From NCBI RefSeq assembly GCF_001642835.1, contig NZ_LXEI01000001.1:620001-684000 (forward strand): DNA of 64,000 bases, read 5' to 3'. The stretch's first letter is position 1. Each line of letters opens with the position of its first letter. Below the pieces are notes generated by a model. The model was not told the DNA's origin. It made no database searches and worked only from the letters and a program-made list of their open reading frames with translations. The translations under genes were made by a program, and so were the position numbers. Source of the stretch: Pseudotamlana agarivorans. Its GTDB lineage: Bacteria > Bacteroidota > Bacteroidia > Flavobacteriales > Flavobacteriaceae. Positions 25,209 to 34,760 of the stretch are shown piece after piece.

Positions 25209-28200
25209 ATGCAATCCACAGCACCCTTTACCATTTACAATGCTTCGGCTGGAAGCGGTAAAACATACACACTGGTTAAAGCCTACTTAAAAATACTATT
25301 TGGTTCGCATTCAAAAGATCAATTTAAGCGCATTTTAGCCATTACCTTTACCAATAAGGCGGTTGCCGAAATGAAGGATCGCATTATTGAAACCCTAAAA
25401 AACTTTGCACAACCTTCTATATTAACCGCTAACGATAGCATGTTTAACGACATTTGTGAGGCTTTAGAGATGACTCCGGAAGCGCTACACAAAAAATCGG
25501 AAAACCTATTAAACTACATCATACATAATTACGCAGCTTTTGATATTTCGACTATCGATGGATTTACGCACAGACTCATTAGAACTTTTGCGCACGATTT
25601 AAAACTACCCTTAAATTTTGAAGTGGAACTCGACCAAGAGTCCTTGCTTTTTGAGGCCGTAGACAGTTTAATTACCAAAGCAGGAACAGATACCGAACTT
25701 ACCAAGACACTTATTGATTTTGCTTTAGAAAAGGCCGATGATGATAAAAGTTGGGACCTCTCCTATGATTTTAACAAAATAGCCAAACTGCTTACCAACG
25801 AAAATGACATTCCTTTCATTGAAACCTTAAAAGATAAAAGTTTACAAGATTTTAAAAACTTAAAAGTTCAGCTGAAACAGGAAATTGCAAGGTCAGAAAG
25901 CAAGATTCAAACTAAAGCACAACATGTATTAGACACCATTAAGGATAAAGGTTTAGAACATTCCAATTTTTCTAGAAAAACACTTCCGAATCATTTTTTA
26001 AAAGCATTAAACTTAGACTTCCTAAGACTATATGACAATAAACTGGGAGAAAACATAAGCGAAAGAAAAGGCATATACACAAAATCCTTAAACGCCGACT
26101 TAGCTAGTGCCATCGATAGCCTCTTACCAGAAATTGAGGAATCTTACAATAGTATTAAAGAAGAAGTCTATCATCTTAAATTTTTAAAGAACTTTTATAA
26201 AAACATCACGCCTTTATCCGTATTAAATGCCATTAATAATGAATTAATCTCTTTAAAAGAAGCGCAAAACAAAATGCTAATCTCCGAATTTAATGCCATT
26301 ATTAGTACCGAGATTAAAGCACAACCTACACCTTTTATATATGAGCGTATTGGCGAAAAGTTTAAACATTATTTTATTGATGAATTTCAAGACACCTCGG
26401 TATTGCAATGGGAAAATCTCATTCCTTTATTAGAAAACTCTCTTTCCGCTCAAGGCGGAAGCACCATGCTAGTAGGTGATGCCAAACAAGCTATTTACCG
26501 TTGGCGCGGAGGAAAAGCCGAACAATTTATTGGACTGTTTAACGAGGTTAATCCGTTTCACATACAAAAAGATGTTGCAAACCTGCCCGCTAACTTCAGG
26601 AGTTTTAAAGAAGTCGTTGAATTTAATAACGGTTTGTTTCAGTTTTTAGCCAATCAGGTATTTCATCATGAGGCCTACCAAAAGCTATATAATGACGCGT
26701 CACAACAAATCACTAAAGATGAAAATGGTTATGTGGAACTTTCATTTTTAGACATCAATAAAGAAGACGATAGAAACGACATATTTCCAGAAATCACCTT
26801 AGAAAAGATTAAAAACAGTCTGAATAACGGTTTTCAACTGAAAGACATTTGCGTTCTGGTAAGAAAAAAGAAGGAAGGTGTGGCTGTGGCCAATTATTTA
26901 AGTCAGCATAACATCCCAATCATTTCATCGGAAACCTTATTGATAAACAATGCACCTGAAGTTGGTTTCATAACCCATTTATTAACACTACTGCTTCAGC
27001 CAAAAAATAATGAAATAAAAATCAAGGTCTTGCATTTTCAAACCGAACATTTTCAAATTGAAAACAAGCACGACTATTTCATCAATCATATTCATCTTTC
27101 TATAGAAGAACTCTTTGAGAGCTTTAAAGAATTTAATATATCTATTTCAAGCTCCGAGTTACTTCAGCTTCCACTTTACGACATGGCCGAAACGATTGTT
27201 AGAACCTTCGGACTTGTTAAAAACTCTAATGCCTATATTCAGTTTTTCTTAGATATCATTCATGATTTTGCTCAGAAAAAAGGATCTGACATTTCTGGTT
27301 TCCTTGAATTTTTTAATAAGAAGAAAGACAATTTAAGCATTATTTCACCTAAAGGACAAGATGCTGTACAGATCATGACCATCCATAAATCTAAAGGCTT
27401 AGAATTTCCAGTGGTTATTTTCCCGTATGCCGATTTAGATATGGCTCGCGATGTCGATCCTAAGGAATGGTTTAAAATAGATGAAGCCCAATACCAAGGT
27501 TTATCGTACACCCTTTTGAATTACACTAAAGATTTTGAATATTTTGGTGATGAAGGTTTAAACATTTTTAACCGCCATGAATCGGAACAAGCTTTAGACA
27601 ATATAAACTTACTTTACGTGGCGCTTACCCGAGCGGTAGAACAATTATATATCATTTCAACCAAAGACACTTCGGCTAAAGGGGAAGCCAATTCCAAAAA
27701 ATATTCTGGACTTTTAATTTTATACCTACAGCATTTAGGATTGTGGCAAGATGCTCAAGGTCTTTACGCTTTTGGTTCGCCAAATAAAACATCAAAAGTT
27801 GCAACAAAACAACAAGAAACTGAATTTCAACAGGCTTTTATTTCAACAGCTAAAGAAACTCACAACATTAAGGTGGTTACCAAATCTGGACTATTGTGGG
27901 ACACGAATCAGGAGGCAGCCATAGAAAAAGGAAATCTCATCCACGATATCATGGCAGGCATTAAAACAGAAAAAGACATCGACCCTGTTTTTAATCAGTA
28001 TCTGAAATCCGCCATCATCAATCCCAAACAAGCCGATACGCTCAAAAATTTGGTTACACAAATTGTACAACACCCAGAATTATTAAAATACTACAACAAC
28101 CCCGAACACACCATATATAATGAACGGGATATTATTACAAAAACAGGCATGGTGTACCGTCCAGATCGCGTGGTAATCGATAGTGAAAATAACGCTACCA

Positions 28201-28346
28201 TTATTGATTATAAAACCGGACAAATCGACAAACACCACGCCCAACAATTACAGTTGTATCAGGATGTTTTAGAAGAGATGTTATTTACGGTTAAAAAGAA
28301 GATTCTTATATACACAAATAATGACATTACCGTAAAAGTTGTTTAA
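25209..28346 (+). CDS. addA: UvrD/RecB-like helicase-nuclease (AddA-type)
   Basis: 1045 residues from the ATG at 25209; the longer frame starts in the divergent promoter. Walker A is YNASAGSGKTYTLVKAYL. Further helicase motifs are ITFTNKAVAEM, FIDEFQDTSVLQW, LVGDAKQAIYRWRGGKAEQF, the IMTIHKSKGLEFPVVIFPY region and LLYVALTRAVEQLYI. The C-terminal PD-(D/E)XK nuclease shows RPDRVVI and ATIIDYKTGQ. With the second nuclease at 31142 it would make an AddAB-type complex that resects double-strand breaks for recombination. The two genes are split by kbl and an OmpA gene. The stop codon overlaps the kbl promoter box. Confidence 0.9.
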   Translation: MQSTAPFTIYNASAGSGKTYTLVKAYLKILFGSHSKDQFKRILAITFTNKAVAEMKDRIIETLKNFAQPSILTANDSMFNDICEALEMTPEALHKKSENLLNYIIHNYAAFDISTIDGFTHRLIRTFAHDLKLPLNFEVELDQESLLFEAVDSLITKAGTDTELTKTLIDFALEKADDDKSWDLSYDFNKIAKLLTNENDIPFIETLKDKSLQDFKNLKVQLKQEIARSESKIQTKAQHVLDTIKDKGLEHSNFSRKTLPNHFLKALNLDFLRLYDNKLGENISERKGIYTKSLNADLASAIDSLLPEIEESYNSIKEEVYHLKFLKNFYKNITPLSVLNAINNELISLKEAQNKMLISEFNAIISTEIKAQPTPFIYERIGEKFKHYFIDEFQDTSVLQWENLIPLLENSLSAQGGSTMLVGDAKQAIYRWRGGKAEQFIGLFNEVNPFHIQKDVANLPANFRSFKEVVEFNNGLFQFLANQVFHHEAYQKLYNDASQQITKDENGYVELSFLDINKEDDRNDIFPEITLEKIKNSLNNGFQLKDICVLVRKKKEGVAVANYLSQHNIPIISSETLLINNAPEVGFITHLLTLLLQPKNNEIKIKVLHFQTEHFQIENKHDYFINHIHLSIEELFESFKEFNISISSSELLQLPLYDMAETIVRTFGLVKNSNAYIQFFLDIIHDFAQKKGSDISGFLEFFNKKKDNLSIISPKGQDAVQIMTIHKSKGLEFPVVIFPYADLDMARDVDPKEWFKIDEAQYQGLSYTLLNYTKDFEYFGDEGLNIFNRHESEQALDNINLLYVALTRAVEQLYIISTKDTSAKGEANSKKYSGLLILYLQHLGLWQDAQGLYAFGSPNKTSKVATKQQETEFQQAFISTAKETHNIKVVTKSGLLWDTNQEAAIEKGNLIHDIMAGIKTEKDIDPVFNQYLKSAIINPKQADTLKNLVTQIVQHPELLKYYNNPEHTIYNERDIITKTGMVYRPDRVVIDSENNATIIDYKTGQIDKHHAQQLQLYQDVLEEMLFTVKKKILIYTNNDITVKVV

Positions 28347-28351
28347 TTTTG
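28344..28351 (+). promoter_or_regulatory. -7 box of kbl inside the addA stop
   Basis: TAATTTTG followed by C begins at the T of the addA stop codon and lies 17 nt before the kbl ATG, giving a very short leader. Confidence 0.5.
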
Positions 28352-28367
28352 CATAAAATTTAATAAA

Positions 28368-29561
28368 ATGTACGGAAAACTGAAAAATCATCTTCTTGAA
28401 AAAATTCAAGACATCAAAGATAACGGACTTTATAAGGAGGAACGTATTATTACTTCGGCGCAAGGTGCTGAGATCACATTAAATACAGGCGAAACGGTTT
28501 TAAACTTTTGTGCCAACAATTATTTAGGACTCTCGTCGCATCCCGAAGTTATTCAAGCCGCCAAAGATACTATGGACAGCCATGGTTTTGGCATGAGTTC
28601 GGTACGCTTTATTTGCGGAACACAAGATATTCATAAAGAACTAGAACAAAAAATTGCCGATTTTTACCAAACTGAAGACACCATATTATATGCCGCAGCC
28701 TTTGATGCTAACGGTGGCGTATTTGAGCCATTACTTGGTGCTGAAGATGCCATAATTTCAGATTCTTTAAACCACGCATCCATTATTGATGGGGTACGGT
28801 TATGTAAAGCCGCGAGATATCGATATCAAAATAACGACATGGCCGATTTAGAAGAACAGCTTATCACTGCGAACTCTAAAGGCGCACGTTTTAAAATTAT
28901 TGTAACAGATGGTGTGTTTTCTATGGACGGACTCGTAGCGCCCTTAGATAAAATTTGTGATTTAGCCGATAAATATGATGCTTTGGTTATGATAGATGAA
29001 TGCCACGCCGCAGGATTCATAGGTAAAACAGGCCGTGGTACTTTAGAAGAAAAAAACGTATTAGACCGCATTGATATCATTACCGGAACTTTAGGTAAAG
29101 CCTTGGGTGGCGCTATGGGAGGTTATACCACAGGCAAAAAAGAAATTATTGATTTGCTGCGTCAACTGTCTAGACCTTATTTATTTTCTAATTCCTTAGC
29201 CCCTGCAATTGTTGGCGCCTCCATTAAAGTTTTTGACATGCTTGCTAACAATACCGAGCTTAGAGATACTCTAGAATGGAACACCAGTTACTTTAAAAAA
29301 GGTATGAAGGAGGCAGGTTTTGACATTATAGATGGTGATTCTGCCATAGTCCCAGTTATGCTGTACGATGCTAATCTAGCTCAAAGCATGTCTAAAGAAC
29401 TGCTAAAAGAAGGCATTTATGTCATCGGATTCTTTTTTCCGGTGGTTCCTAGAGAAAAAGCAAGAATCCGTGTACAACTCTCAGCAGCACATACTAAGGC
29501 CCATTTAGACAAGGCAATTAGCGCTTTTACTAAGGTTGGGAAGACATTAAACGTTATTTAA
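28368..29561 (+). CDS. kbl: Glycine C-acetyltransferase (2-amino-3-ketobutyrate CoA ligase)
   Basis: 397 residues, standard length. It is a PLP enzyme of the alpha-oxoamine synthase family. Visible are [33 protein letters not shown], the PLP-Asp region [17 protein letters not shown] and the Schiff-base Lys in [14 protein letters not shown]. It splits 2-amino-3-ketobutyrate with CoA to glycine and acetyl-CoA in threonine breakdown. No threonine dehydrogenase gene is adjacent. The motif SVRFICGTQ favours Kbl over BioF or serine palmitoyltransferase. Confidence 0.93.
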   Translation: MYGKLKNHLLEKIQDIKDNGLYKEERIITSAQGAEITLNTGETVLNFCANNYLGLSSHPEVIQAAKDTMDSHGFGMSSVRFICGTQDIHKELEQKIADFYQTEDTILYAAAFDANGGVFEPLLGAEDAIISDSLNHASIIDGVRLCKAARYRYQNNDMADLEEQLITANSKGARFKIIVTDGVFSMDGLVAPLDKICDLADKYDALVMIDECHAAGFIGKTGRGTLEEKNVLDRIDIITGTLGKALGGAMGGYTTGKKEIIDLLRQLSRPYLFSNSLAPAIVGASIKVFDMLANNTELRDTLEWNTSYFKKGMKEAGFDIIDGDSAIVPVMLYDANLAQSMSKELLKEGIYVIGFFFPVVPREKARIRVQLSAAHTKAHLDKAISAFTKVGKTLNVI

Positions 29562-29631
29562 ACTCAGTCTGAAATACGGATTATGCCCATGCAAACTTAG
29601 GTTGGCCATACTTATATCTACAATATTTTTA

Positions 29632-29639
29632 TATATTTG
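29632..29639 (+). promoter_or_regulatory. -7 box of the OmpA-family gene
   Basis: TATATTTG, 69 nt before the ATG at 29708. The long AT-rich leader is usual for abundant outer-membrane proteins of this group. Confidence 0.5.
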
Positions 29640-29707
29640 TCTTTGTTAATAAGAATTAACAACTTACTTTTGTTTACAATTAACACTTAAAATTTAAACT
29701 TTTGAAT

Positions 29708-31066
29708 ATGAAAAATCTTAGCAGATTATTGTTCGCTATGTTGCTTGTACTTGTTTGTAGCAACGTAAATGCGCAAGACAAAAACAATCCATGGCAGATT
29801 ACCATTGGAGCAAACGCAGTAGACTTTTACCCAGTTGGTGAAGATTACCCACAAGGTGAATGGTTTGATGAATTCTTCAATGCAACTGATCACTGGAACA
29901 TATTACCTTCTCTATCAACTATTTCTGTATCGAAATATGTAGGTAGCGGACTTACTTTTGGTGTTGCTGGTTCTTTAAACAAAATTTCCAAATTTGGAGA
30001 TGACGAAGATGGAATGTACAGCGATGCTTCTTACTATGGAGTTGATGGTACTATTAAGTACAACTTTTTACAAGGAACTACAATCGATCCATTTATTGGT
30101 GTTGGTGGTGGTTACACTTGGGTTGACGAAATTGGTGCTGGTACTGTAAACGGAACTGTTGGTACAAACGTTTGGTTTACTGAAAACATCGGTTTAACTC
30201 TTCAAGTTGCTTACAAACATTCTTTCGAAGATTACTTATACTCTCACTTCCAACACACTGCTGGTATCTCTATCAGATTTGGTGGTGCTGATACTGACGG
30301 TGATGGTGTATATGACAAAGATGACGCTTGTCCACATGAGCCAGGTTTAAAAGAATTTAACGGATGTCCTGATACTGACGGTGACGGAATCCAAGATAGC
30401 AAAGACGATTGTCCTAACGAAGCTGGTTTAGCTGAGTTTAACGGATGTCCTGATACTGACGGTGACGGAATCTCTGATAAAGATGATGCTTGTCCTACTG
30501 TTGCAGGTATTGCTGCATTAAACGGATGTCCAGATGCTGACGGTGACGGTGTTGCTGACGGTGATGATAAATGTCCTAACGAAGCTGGTCCAGCTGCAAA
30601 CAGTGGATGTCCTTGGCCAGATACTGATGGTGACGGTGTATTAGATAAAGATGATAAATGTCCAGATACTCCTGGTACTGTTGCTAACAACGGATGTCCA
30701 GAATTATCAGAAGCTGTACAAAAATCTTTAAATGCTTACGCTAAAACTATCTTATTTGATACTGGTAAAGCAACGATTAAATCTCACTCTGCAGAAGTAT
30801 TACAAAACATTATCGATATCTTAAAAGAGTACCCTCACGCTAAGTTTACAGTTGAAGGTCACACTGATAGTGTAGGTTCTGCTTCTTCTAACCTTAAGTT
30901 ATCTGATGCTAGAGCACTTTCTGTAAAAGATTACTTAACTAAAAACGGTGTTGAAGACTTCAGATTATCTGCTAAAGGATATGGAGAAACTAAACCTATC
31001 GATACTAACAAAACTAGTGCTGGTAGAAGAAACAACAGACGTGTTGAAATTAACTTAGTAAAATAA
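29708..31066 (+). CDS. OmpA family outer-membrane protein with thrombospondin type 3 repeats
   Basis: 452 residues from the ATG at 29708. The signal peptide ends near NVNAQD. Residues 25-195 form an eight-stranded beta-barrel ([13 protein letters not shown] to [11 protein letters not shown]). Next come five calcium-binding TSP3-type repeats with [15 protein letters not shown] and the like, about 200-330. The C-terminal OmpA domain binds peptidoglycan ([32 protein letters not shown]). It links outer membrane to cell wall. Codons in the gene are strongly biased (GGT, GAT, TTA), consistent with high expression. A hairpin terminator follows. Confidence 0.92.
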   Translation: MKNLSRLLFAMLLVLVCSNVNAQDKNNPWQITIGANAVDFYPVGEDYPQGEWFDEFFNATDHWNILPSLSTISVSKYVGSGLTFGVAGSLNKISKFGDDEDGMYSDASYYGVDGTIKYNFLQGTTIDPFIGVGGGYTWVDEIGAGTVNGTVGTNVWFTENIGLTLQVAYKHSFEDYLYSHFQHTAGISIRFGGADTDGDGVYDKDDACPHEPGLKEFNGCPDTDGDGIQDSKDDCPNEAGLAEFNGCPDTDGDGISDKDDACPTVAGIAALNGCPDADGDGVADGDDKCPNEAGPAANSGCPWPDTDGDGVLDKDDKCPDTPGTVANNGCPELSEAVQKSLNAYAKTILFDTGKATIKSHSAEVLQNIIDILKEYPHAKFTVEGHTDSVGSASSNLKLSDARALSVKDYLTKNGVEDFRLSAKGYGETKPIDTNKTSAGRRNNRRVEINLVK

Positions 31067-31098
31067 GACTATATTTTAAAAAGTTATAAATAGATTAA

Positions 31099-31130
31099 GA
31101 AAAACGCTTCGGGTATCCGAAGCGTTTTTT
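31099..31130 (+). terminator. Intrinsic terminator after the OmpA gene
   Basis: A 9-bp stem (ACGCTTCGG at 31104-31112 with 31117-31125), a 4-nt loop and T6. Confidence 0.9.
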
Positions 31131-31141
31131 ATTTTTATAAC

Positions 31142-33895
31142 ATGACAACATTCATATTTGATGTATTACAAGATTTAAAAAACAAACAAACAAACTTCTC
31201 TGAAGTTACCTTTGTTTTACCCAGCAAACGTGCTGGTGTGTTTTTAAAAAACCAACTCCCAAAGGTTTTAGACCATACATTATTTGCTCCAAAAATTATA
31301 AGTATTGAAGAGTTTGTAGAAGAAGTAGCGAACCTAGAAAGCAGTTCTAATACCGAATTACTTTTTGAATTTTACAACAGTTACCTTCAAATTTCAAAAG
31401 GCGATGAGATCGACAGTTTCGAAACCTTCTCGAAATGGGCGCAAATCCTACTTCAAGATTTTAATGAAATTGATCGCTACCTCATTCCGCAAGAACATAT
31501 CTTTGAATATCTTGCTGCCATTGAAGATTTAAAACATTGGTCTCTAGAAGAGCCTAAAACAGAATTTGTTAAAAATTATTTAGCCTTTTGGAATAAGCTT
31601 TTTGATTATTACAAGCATTTCACCAAACATCTTATAAGCCAAGGCATAGGCTATCAAGGTCTCATATATCGAGAAGCAGCTAAACAAATAAAAGGATACA
31701 TTTCAACACATCCTGATAGCCAGTATATATTTCTAGGATTTAATGCCTTAAACACCGCCGAAGAAATTATCATTCAAGACATATTAGAACATGGACTTGG
31801 ACAAATTTATTGGGATATAGATCAGGTCTTTTTCGAAAACCCATTACATGATGCTGCCTTATTTACGAGACAGCATAAAAAAAACTGGAACATTTTTAAT
31901 ACCCACCCCTTTGAGTGGATTACAAATAACTATTCCGGATCAAAAGACATCACCTTATTCGGAATTCCAAAAAACATAGGTCAAGCTAAATATATTGGAA
32001 CCATTCTTCAAGAGTTACACCAAGAGCACGCCACCTTAGAAAATACGGCGGTTATTTTAGGTGATGAAAACTTACTCATACCCGTATTAAATTCCATTCC
32101 AAATGCTATTAAAGATTTAAACATCACTATGGGATTTCCTCTAAAATCAATCCCGCTAGCTTCTTTTTTTGATACACTTTTTAATATTCATAAAACACAT
32201 TCAAAATCCTTTTACTACAAAGACATCATCAAGCTTGTTTCTCATCAATTCATACGTCCTATTTTTAATGTAGAAGATATTGATTATGCGTCGTTACTCA
32301 TAGAGACCATAGACAGCAACAATATGGTTTATCTCTCGGTAAAACGCTTAAAACAATTGGCACCTCATTGCGCTACGGTTATCGATTTACTTTTTTCAAA
32401 TTGGCATAAATCCATTGATCAAGCTTTAAAAAATTGCACAGATTTAATTCTAGCTATCAAAGACCGTTTAGATAAAAACAGTAAATCTGATATTCTGTCC
32501 TTAGAGTACCTTTTCCGTTTTAACGAACTTTTTAATGGGTTAACACAATTAAACAATACGCATGAACATATTAAAGACATTTCAACCTTATACAGCGTCT
32601 ATAATGAGTTATTGAGCTCCGAATCCTTAGACTTTCAAGGTGAACCTCTTCAAGGCCTCCAAATTATGGGTATGTTAGAATCGCGTGTATTGGATTTTGA
32701 GACGGTTATAATTTCATCTGTTAATGAAGGGGTTTTACCTTCTGGAAAAAGCAACAATTCCTTTATTCCATACGACGTTAAAATTGAAAATAAACTTCCA
32801 ACGTATAAAGAAAAGGATGCCGTTTATACCTATCATTTCTACCGTTTATTACAACGAGCAAAACGTGTCATTATTCTATATAATACAGAAGCAGATGTAC
32901 TTACAGGTGGTGAGAAAAGCAGATTTATAACCCAATTAGAACTTGAAGGTATTCATGATATTAAACATCAAATTATTGCTCCTCAAGTACCCATATTGGA
33001 ACAACAATTAACCGTTGTAAAAAAGAACGCTGCATTGAATGATGCTATCGCTAAATTGGCAAGTGGAGGCTTTTCGCCTTCTTCGCTAACCAATTACATG
33101 CGTAACCCCATTGATTTCTATTATCAAAATATTTTAAAAATACGCGATCATAACGATGTGGAAGAAACTGTTGCAGCAAATACCCTAGGAACCGTTGTAC
33201 ATAACACCTTAGAAGACCTTTACAAACCATTAATAAACCGTTTTATCGACTTGGAAGTGATTAAAAGTTTAAAAGGGAATATCGAAGAGCGTGTTACGCA
33301 TCATTTTAAAACAGAATATAAAGAAGGTGATATAACCAAAGGGAAGAACCTCATTATTTCTGAAATTGCAAAACGCTACGTTTCTAATTTTTTAGATTTA
33401 GAAATTAAAAGTTTAAAAGCGGGAGACCAGATCAAAATTCTTGCTATTGAAGCCCAAAATGATATCGTTATAAATATTCCCGAGTTAGACTTCCCAGTGC
33501 GTTTAAGAGGTATCGTAGATCGTGTTGACGAATGCAACGGTGTGATTAGAATCATTGATTATAAAACAGGGAAAGTAGACCAAAATCAAGTAGAAATCAC
33601 CAACTGGGAGGACATTACTACTGATTATAAAAAATATAGCAAAAGCTTTCAAATACTCGCTTATGCCTATATGATGCAACAGCAAGGCATACTAAAATAT
33701 CCTATGGAAGCCGGTATCATTTCATTTAAAAATATGGGTGCGGGCTTTTTAAAATTTTCAAAAAAGGAAGCAGGAAGCCGTTCTAAAAACGCTTTAATTA
33801 CTGAAGATACGTTAGCCGCCTTTGAAAAAGAACTAAAAGGTTTCATTTTAGAAATATGCGATCCTAAAATTGATTTCACCGAAAAAGAAGTGTAA
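31142..33895 (+). CDS. addB: PD-(D/E)XK nuclease family protein (AddB-type)
   Basis: 917 residues. The N-terminal part resembles an inactive helicase fold (VTFVLPSKRAGVFLKNQLP), as in AddB. The RecB-family nuclease lies at the C-terminus: RLRGIVDRVDEC and IRIIDYKTGKVDQ supply catalytic Asp and Lys, and FQILAYAYMMQQQ follows. SPSSLTNYMRNPIDFYYQ precedes it; some AddB proteins have an iron-sulfur Cys cluster here, and I see none. It would pair with the helicase-nuclease at 25209. It starts just after the OmpA terminator and is followed after one base by an alpha/beta hydrolase gene. Confidence 0.85.
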   Translation: MTTFIFDVLQDLKNKQTNFSEVTFVLPSKRAGVFLKNQLPKVLDHTLFAPKIISIEEFVEEVANLESSSNTELLFEFYNSYLQISKGDEIDSFETFSKWAQILLQDFNEIDRYLIPQEHIFEYLAAIEDLKHWSLEEPKTEFVKNYLAFWNKLFDYYKHFTKHLISQGIGYQGLIYREAAKQIKGYISTHPDSQYIFLGFNALNTAEEIIIQDILEHGLGQIYWDIDQVFFENPLHDAALFTRQHKKNWNIFNTHPFEWITNNYSGSKDITLFGIPKNIGQAKYIGTILQELHQEHATLENTAVILGDENLLIPVLNSIPNAIKDLNITMGFPLKSIPLASFFDTLFNIHKTHSKSFYYKDIIKLVSHQFIRPIFNVEDIDYASLLIETIDSNNMVYLSVKRLKQLAPHCATVIDLLFSNWHKSIDQALKNCTDLILAIKDRLDKNSKSDILSLEYLFRFNELFNGLTQLNNTHEHIKDISTLYSVYNELLSSESLDFQGEPLQGLQIMGMLESRVLDFETVIISSVNEGVLPSGKSNNSFIPYDVKIENKLPTYKEKDAVYTYHFYRLLQRAKRVIILYNTEADVLTGGEKSRFITQLELEGIHDIKHQIIAPQVPILEQQLTVVKKNAALNDAIAKLASGGFSPSSLTNYMRNPIDFYYQNILKIRDHNDVEETVAANTLGTVVHNTLEDLYKPLINRFIDLEVIKSLKGNIEERVTHHFKTEYKEGDITKGKNLIISEIAKRYVSNFLDLEIKSLKAGDQIKILAIEAQNDIVINIPELDFPVRLRGIVDRVDECNGVIRIIDYKTGKVDQNQVEITNWEDITTDYKKYSKSFQILAYAYMMQQQGILKYPMEAGIISFKNMGAGFLKFSKKEAGSRSKNALITEDTLAAFEKELKGFILEICDPKIDFTEKEV

Positions 33896-33896
33896 T

Positions 33897-34736
33897 ATGA
33901 TCATAGAAAAGAATAATAGTATTCCAGGTAAACACAACAAACCGATTCTAACGGATGTCTTTTTTAAAGGCAACCAAAACCCTAAACCAGTGCTTATATT
34001 TTGTCATGGATACAAAGGTTTTAAAGACTGGGGCGCTTGGGATTTGATGGCTCAAGATTTCGCTGAATTAGATTACTTCTTTATAAAATTCAATTTTGCT
34101 TATAATGGAGGAACGGTTGAAGACCCCATAGATTTCCCCGACTTAGAAGCGTTTGGCAATAACAACTACAGTAAAGAGTTAGATGATTTAGAAACCATTA
34201 TAGATTGGGTAACTGAAAATCAAACGTATAAAAACGAATTGGATGCTAATAACATCATCCTTTTAGGACATAGCAGAGCTGGTGGCATTGTAAGTATAAA
34301 AGCTCAAGAGGACCATCGTGTAAAACAAGTAATAAGTCTAGCAGGTGTTAGCAATTATGCCAACCGCTACCCTATTTCTGGTGATGCGGAACAGTGGAAA
34401 AAAGAAGGCGTAAAATATGTAGTAAACGGCAGAACAAAACAACAAATGCCACACTTTTATCAGTTCTTTGAAGATTTCACAAAGCACCAAGAACGCCTTA
34501 ATATTAAACGAGCGGTTTCAAACCTCAAACAACCTTTTCTAATTATTCATGGCGATAAGGATACTAGCGTATTAATTGAAGAAGCAGAAAATCTTCATAA
34601 ATGGAACCCCGAAAGCACTTTTAAAATAGTTGAAGGCGCCGATCATGTTTTTGGAGCATCACACCCATGGAAACATGACACCCTACCAGAACACCTAGAA
34701 GAGGTTATTCAATTGGTTAATAACTTTGCTAAATAA
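33897..34736 (+). CDS. Alpha/beta hydrolase
   Basis: 279 residues from the ATG at 33897, one base after the addB stop; the longer frame would begin inside addB. Oxyanion-region motif VLIFCHGYKGFKDWGAWD, nucleophile elbow LLGHSRAGGIV (Ser near 125), acid IIHGDKDTSVL and a His in GADHVFGASHPW complete a catalytic triad. The fold is that of dienelactone hydrolase/serine peptidase-like esterases. No signal peptide, so cytoplasmic. The substrate is unknown and the link to addB is positional only. Confidence 0.85.
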   Translation: MIIEKNNSIPGKHNKPILTDVFFKGNQNPKPVLIFCHGYKGFKDWGAWDLMAQDFAELDYFFIKFNFAYNGGTVEDPIDFPDLEAFGNNNYSKELDDLETIIDWVTENQTYKNELDANNIILLGHSRAGGIVSIKAQEDHRVKQVISLAGVSNYANRYPISGDAEQWKKEGVKYVVNGRTKQQMPHFYQFFEDFTKHQERLNIKRAVSNLKQPFLIIHGDKDTSVLIEEAENLHKWNPESTFKIVEGADHVFGASHPWKHDTLPEHLEEVIQLVNNFAK

Positions 34737-34760
34737 CACGTTTAATATAGACTTGCCTAT

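Noticed and set aside
30244-30690. 148-codon minus-strand ORF
   Set aside because: It is antisense to the TSP3 repeats of the OmpA gene; the Ser/Pro-rich product reflects the repeat codons.
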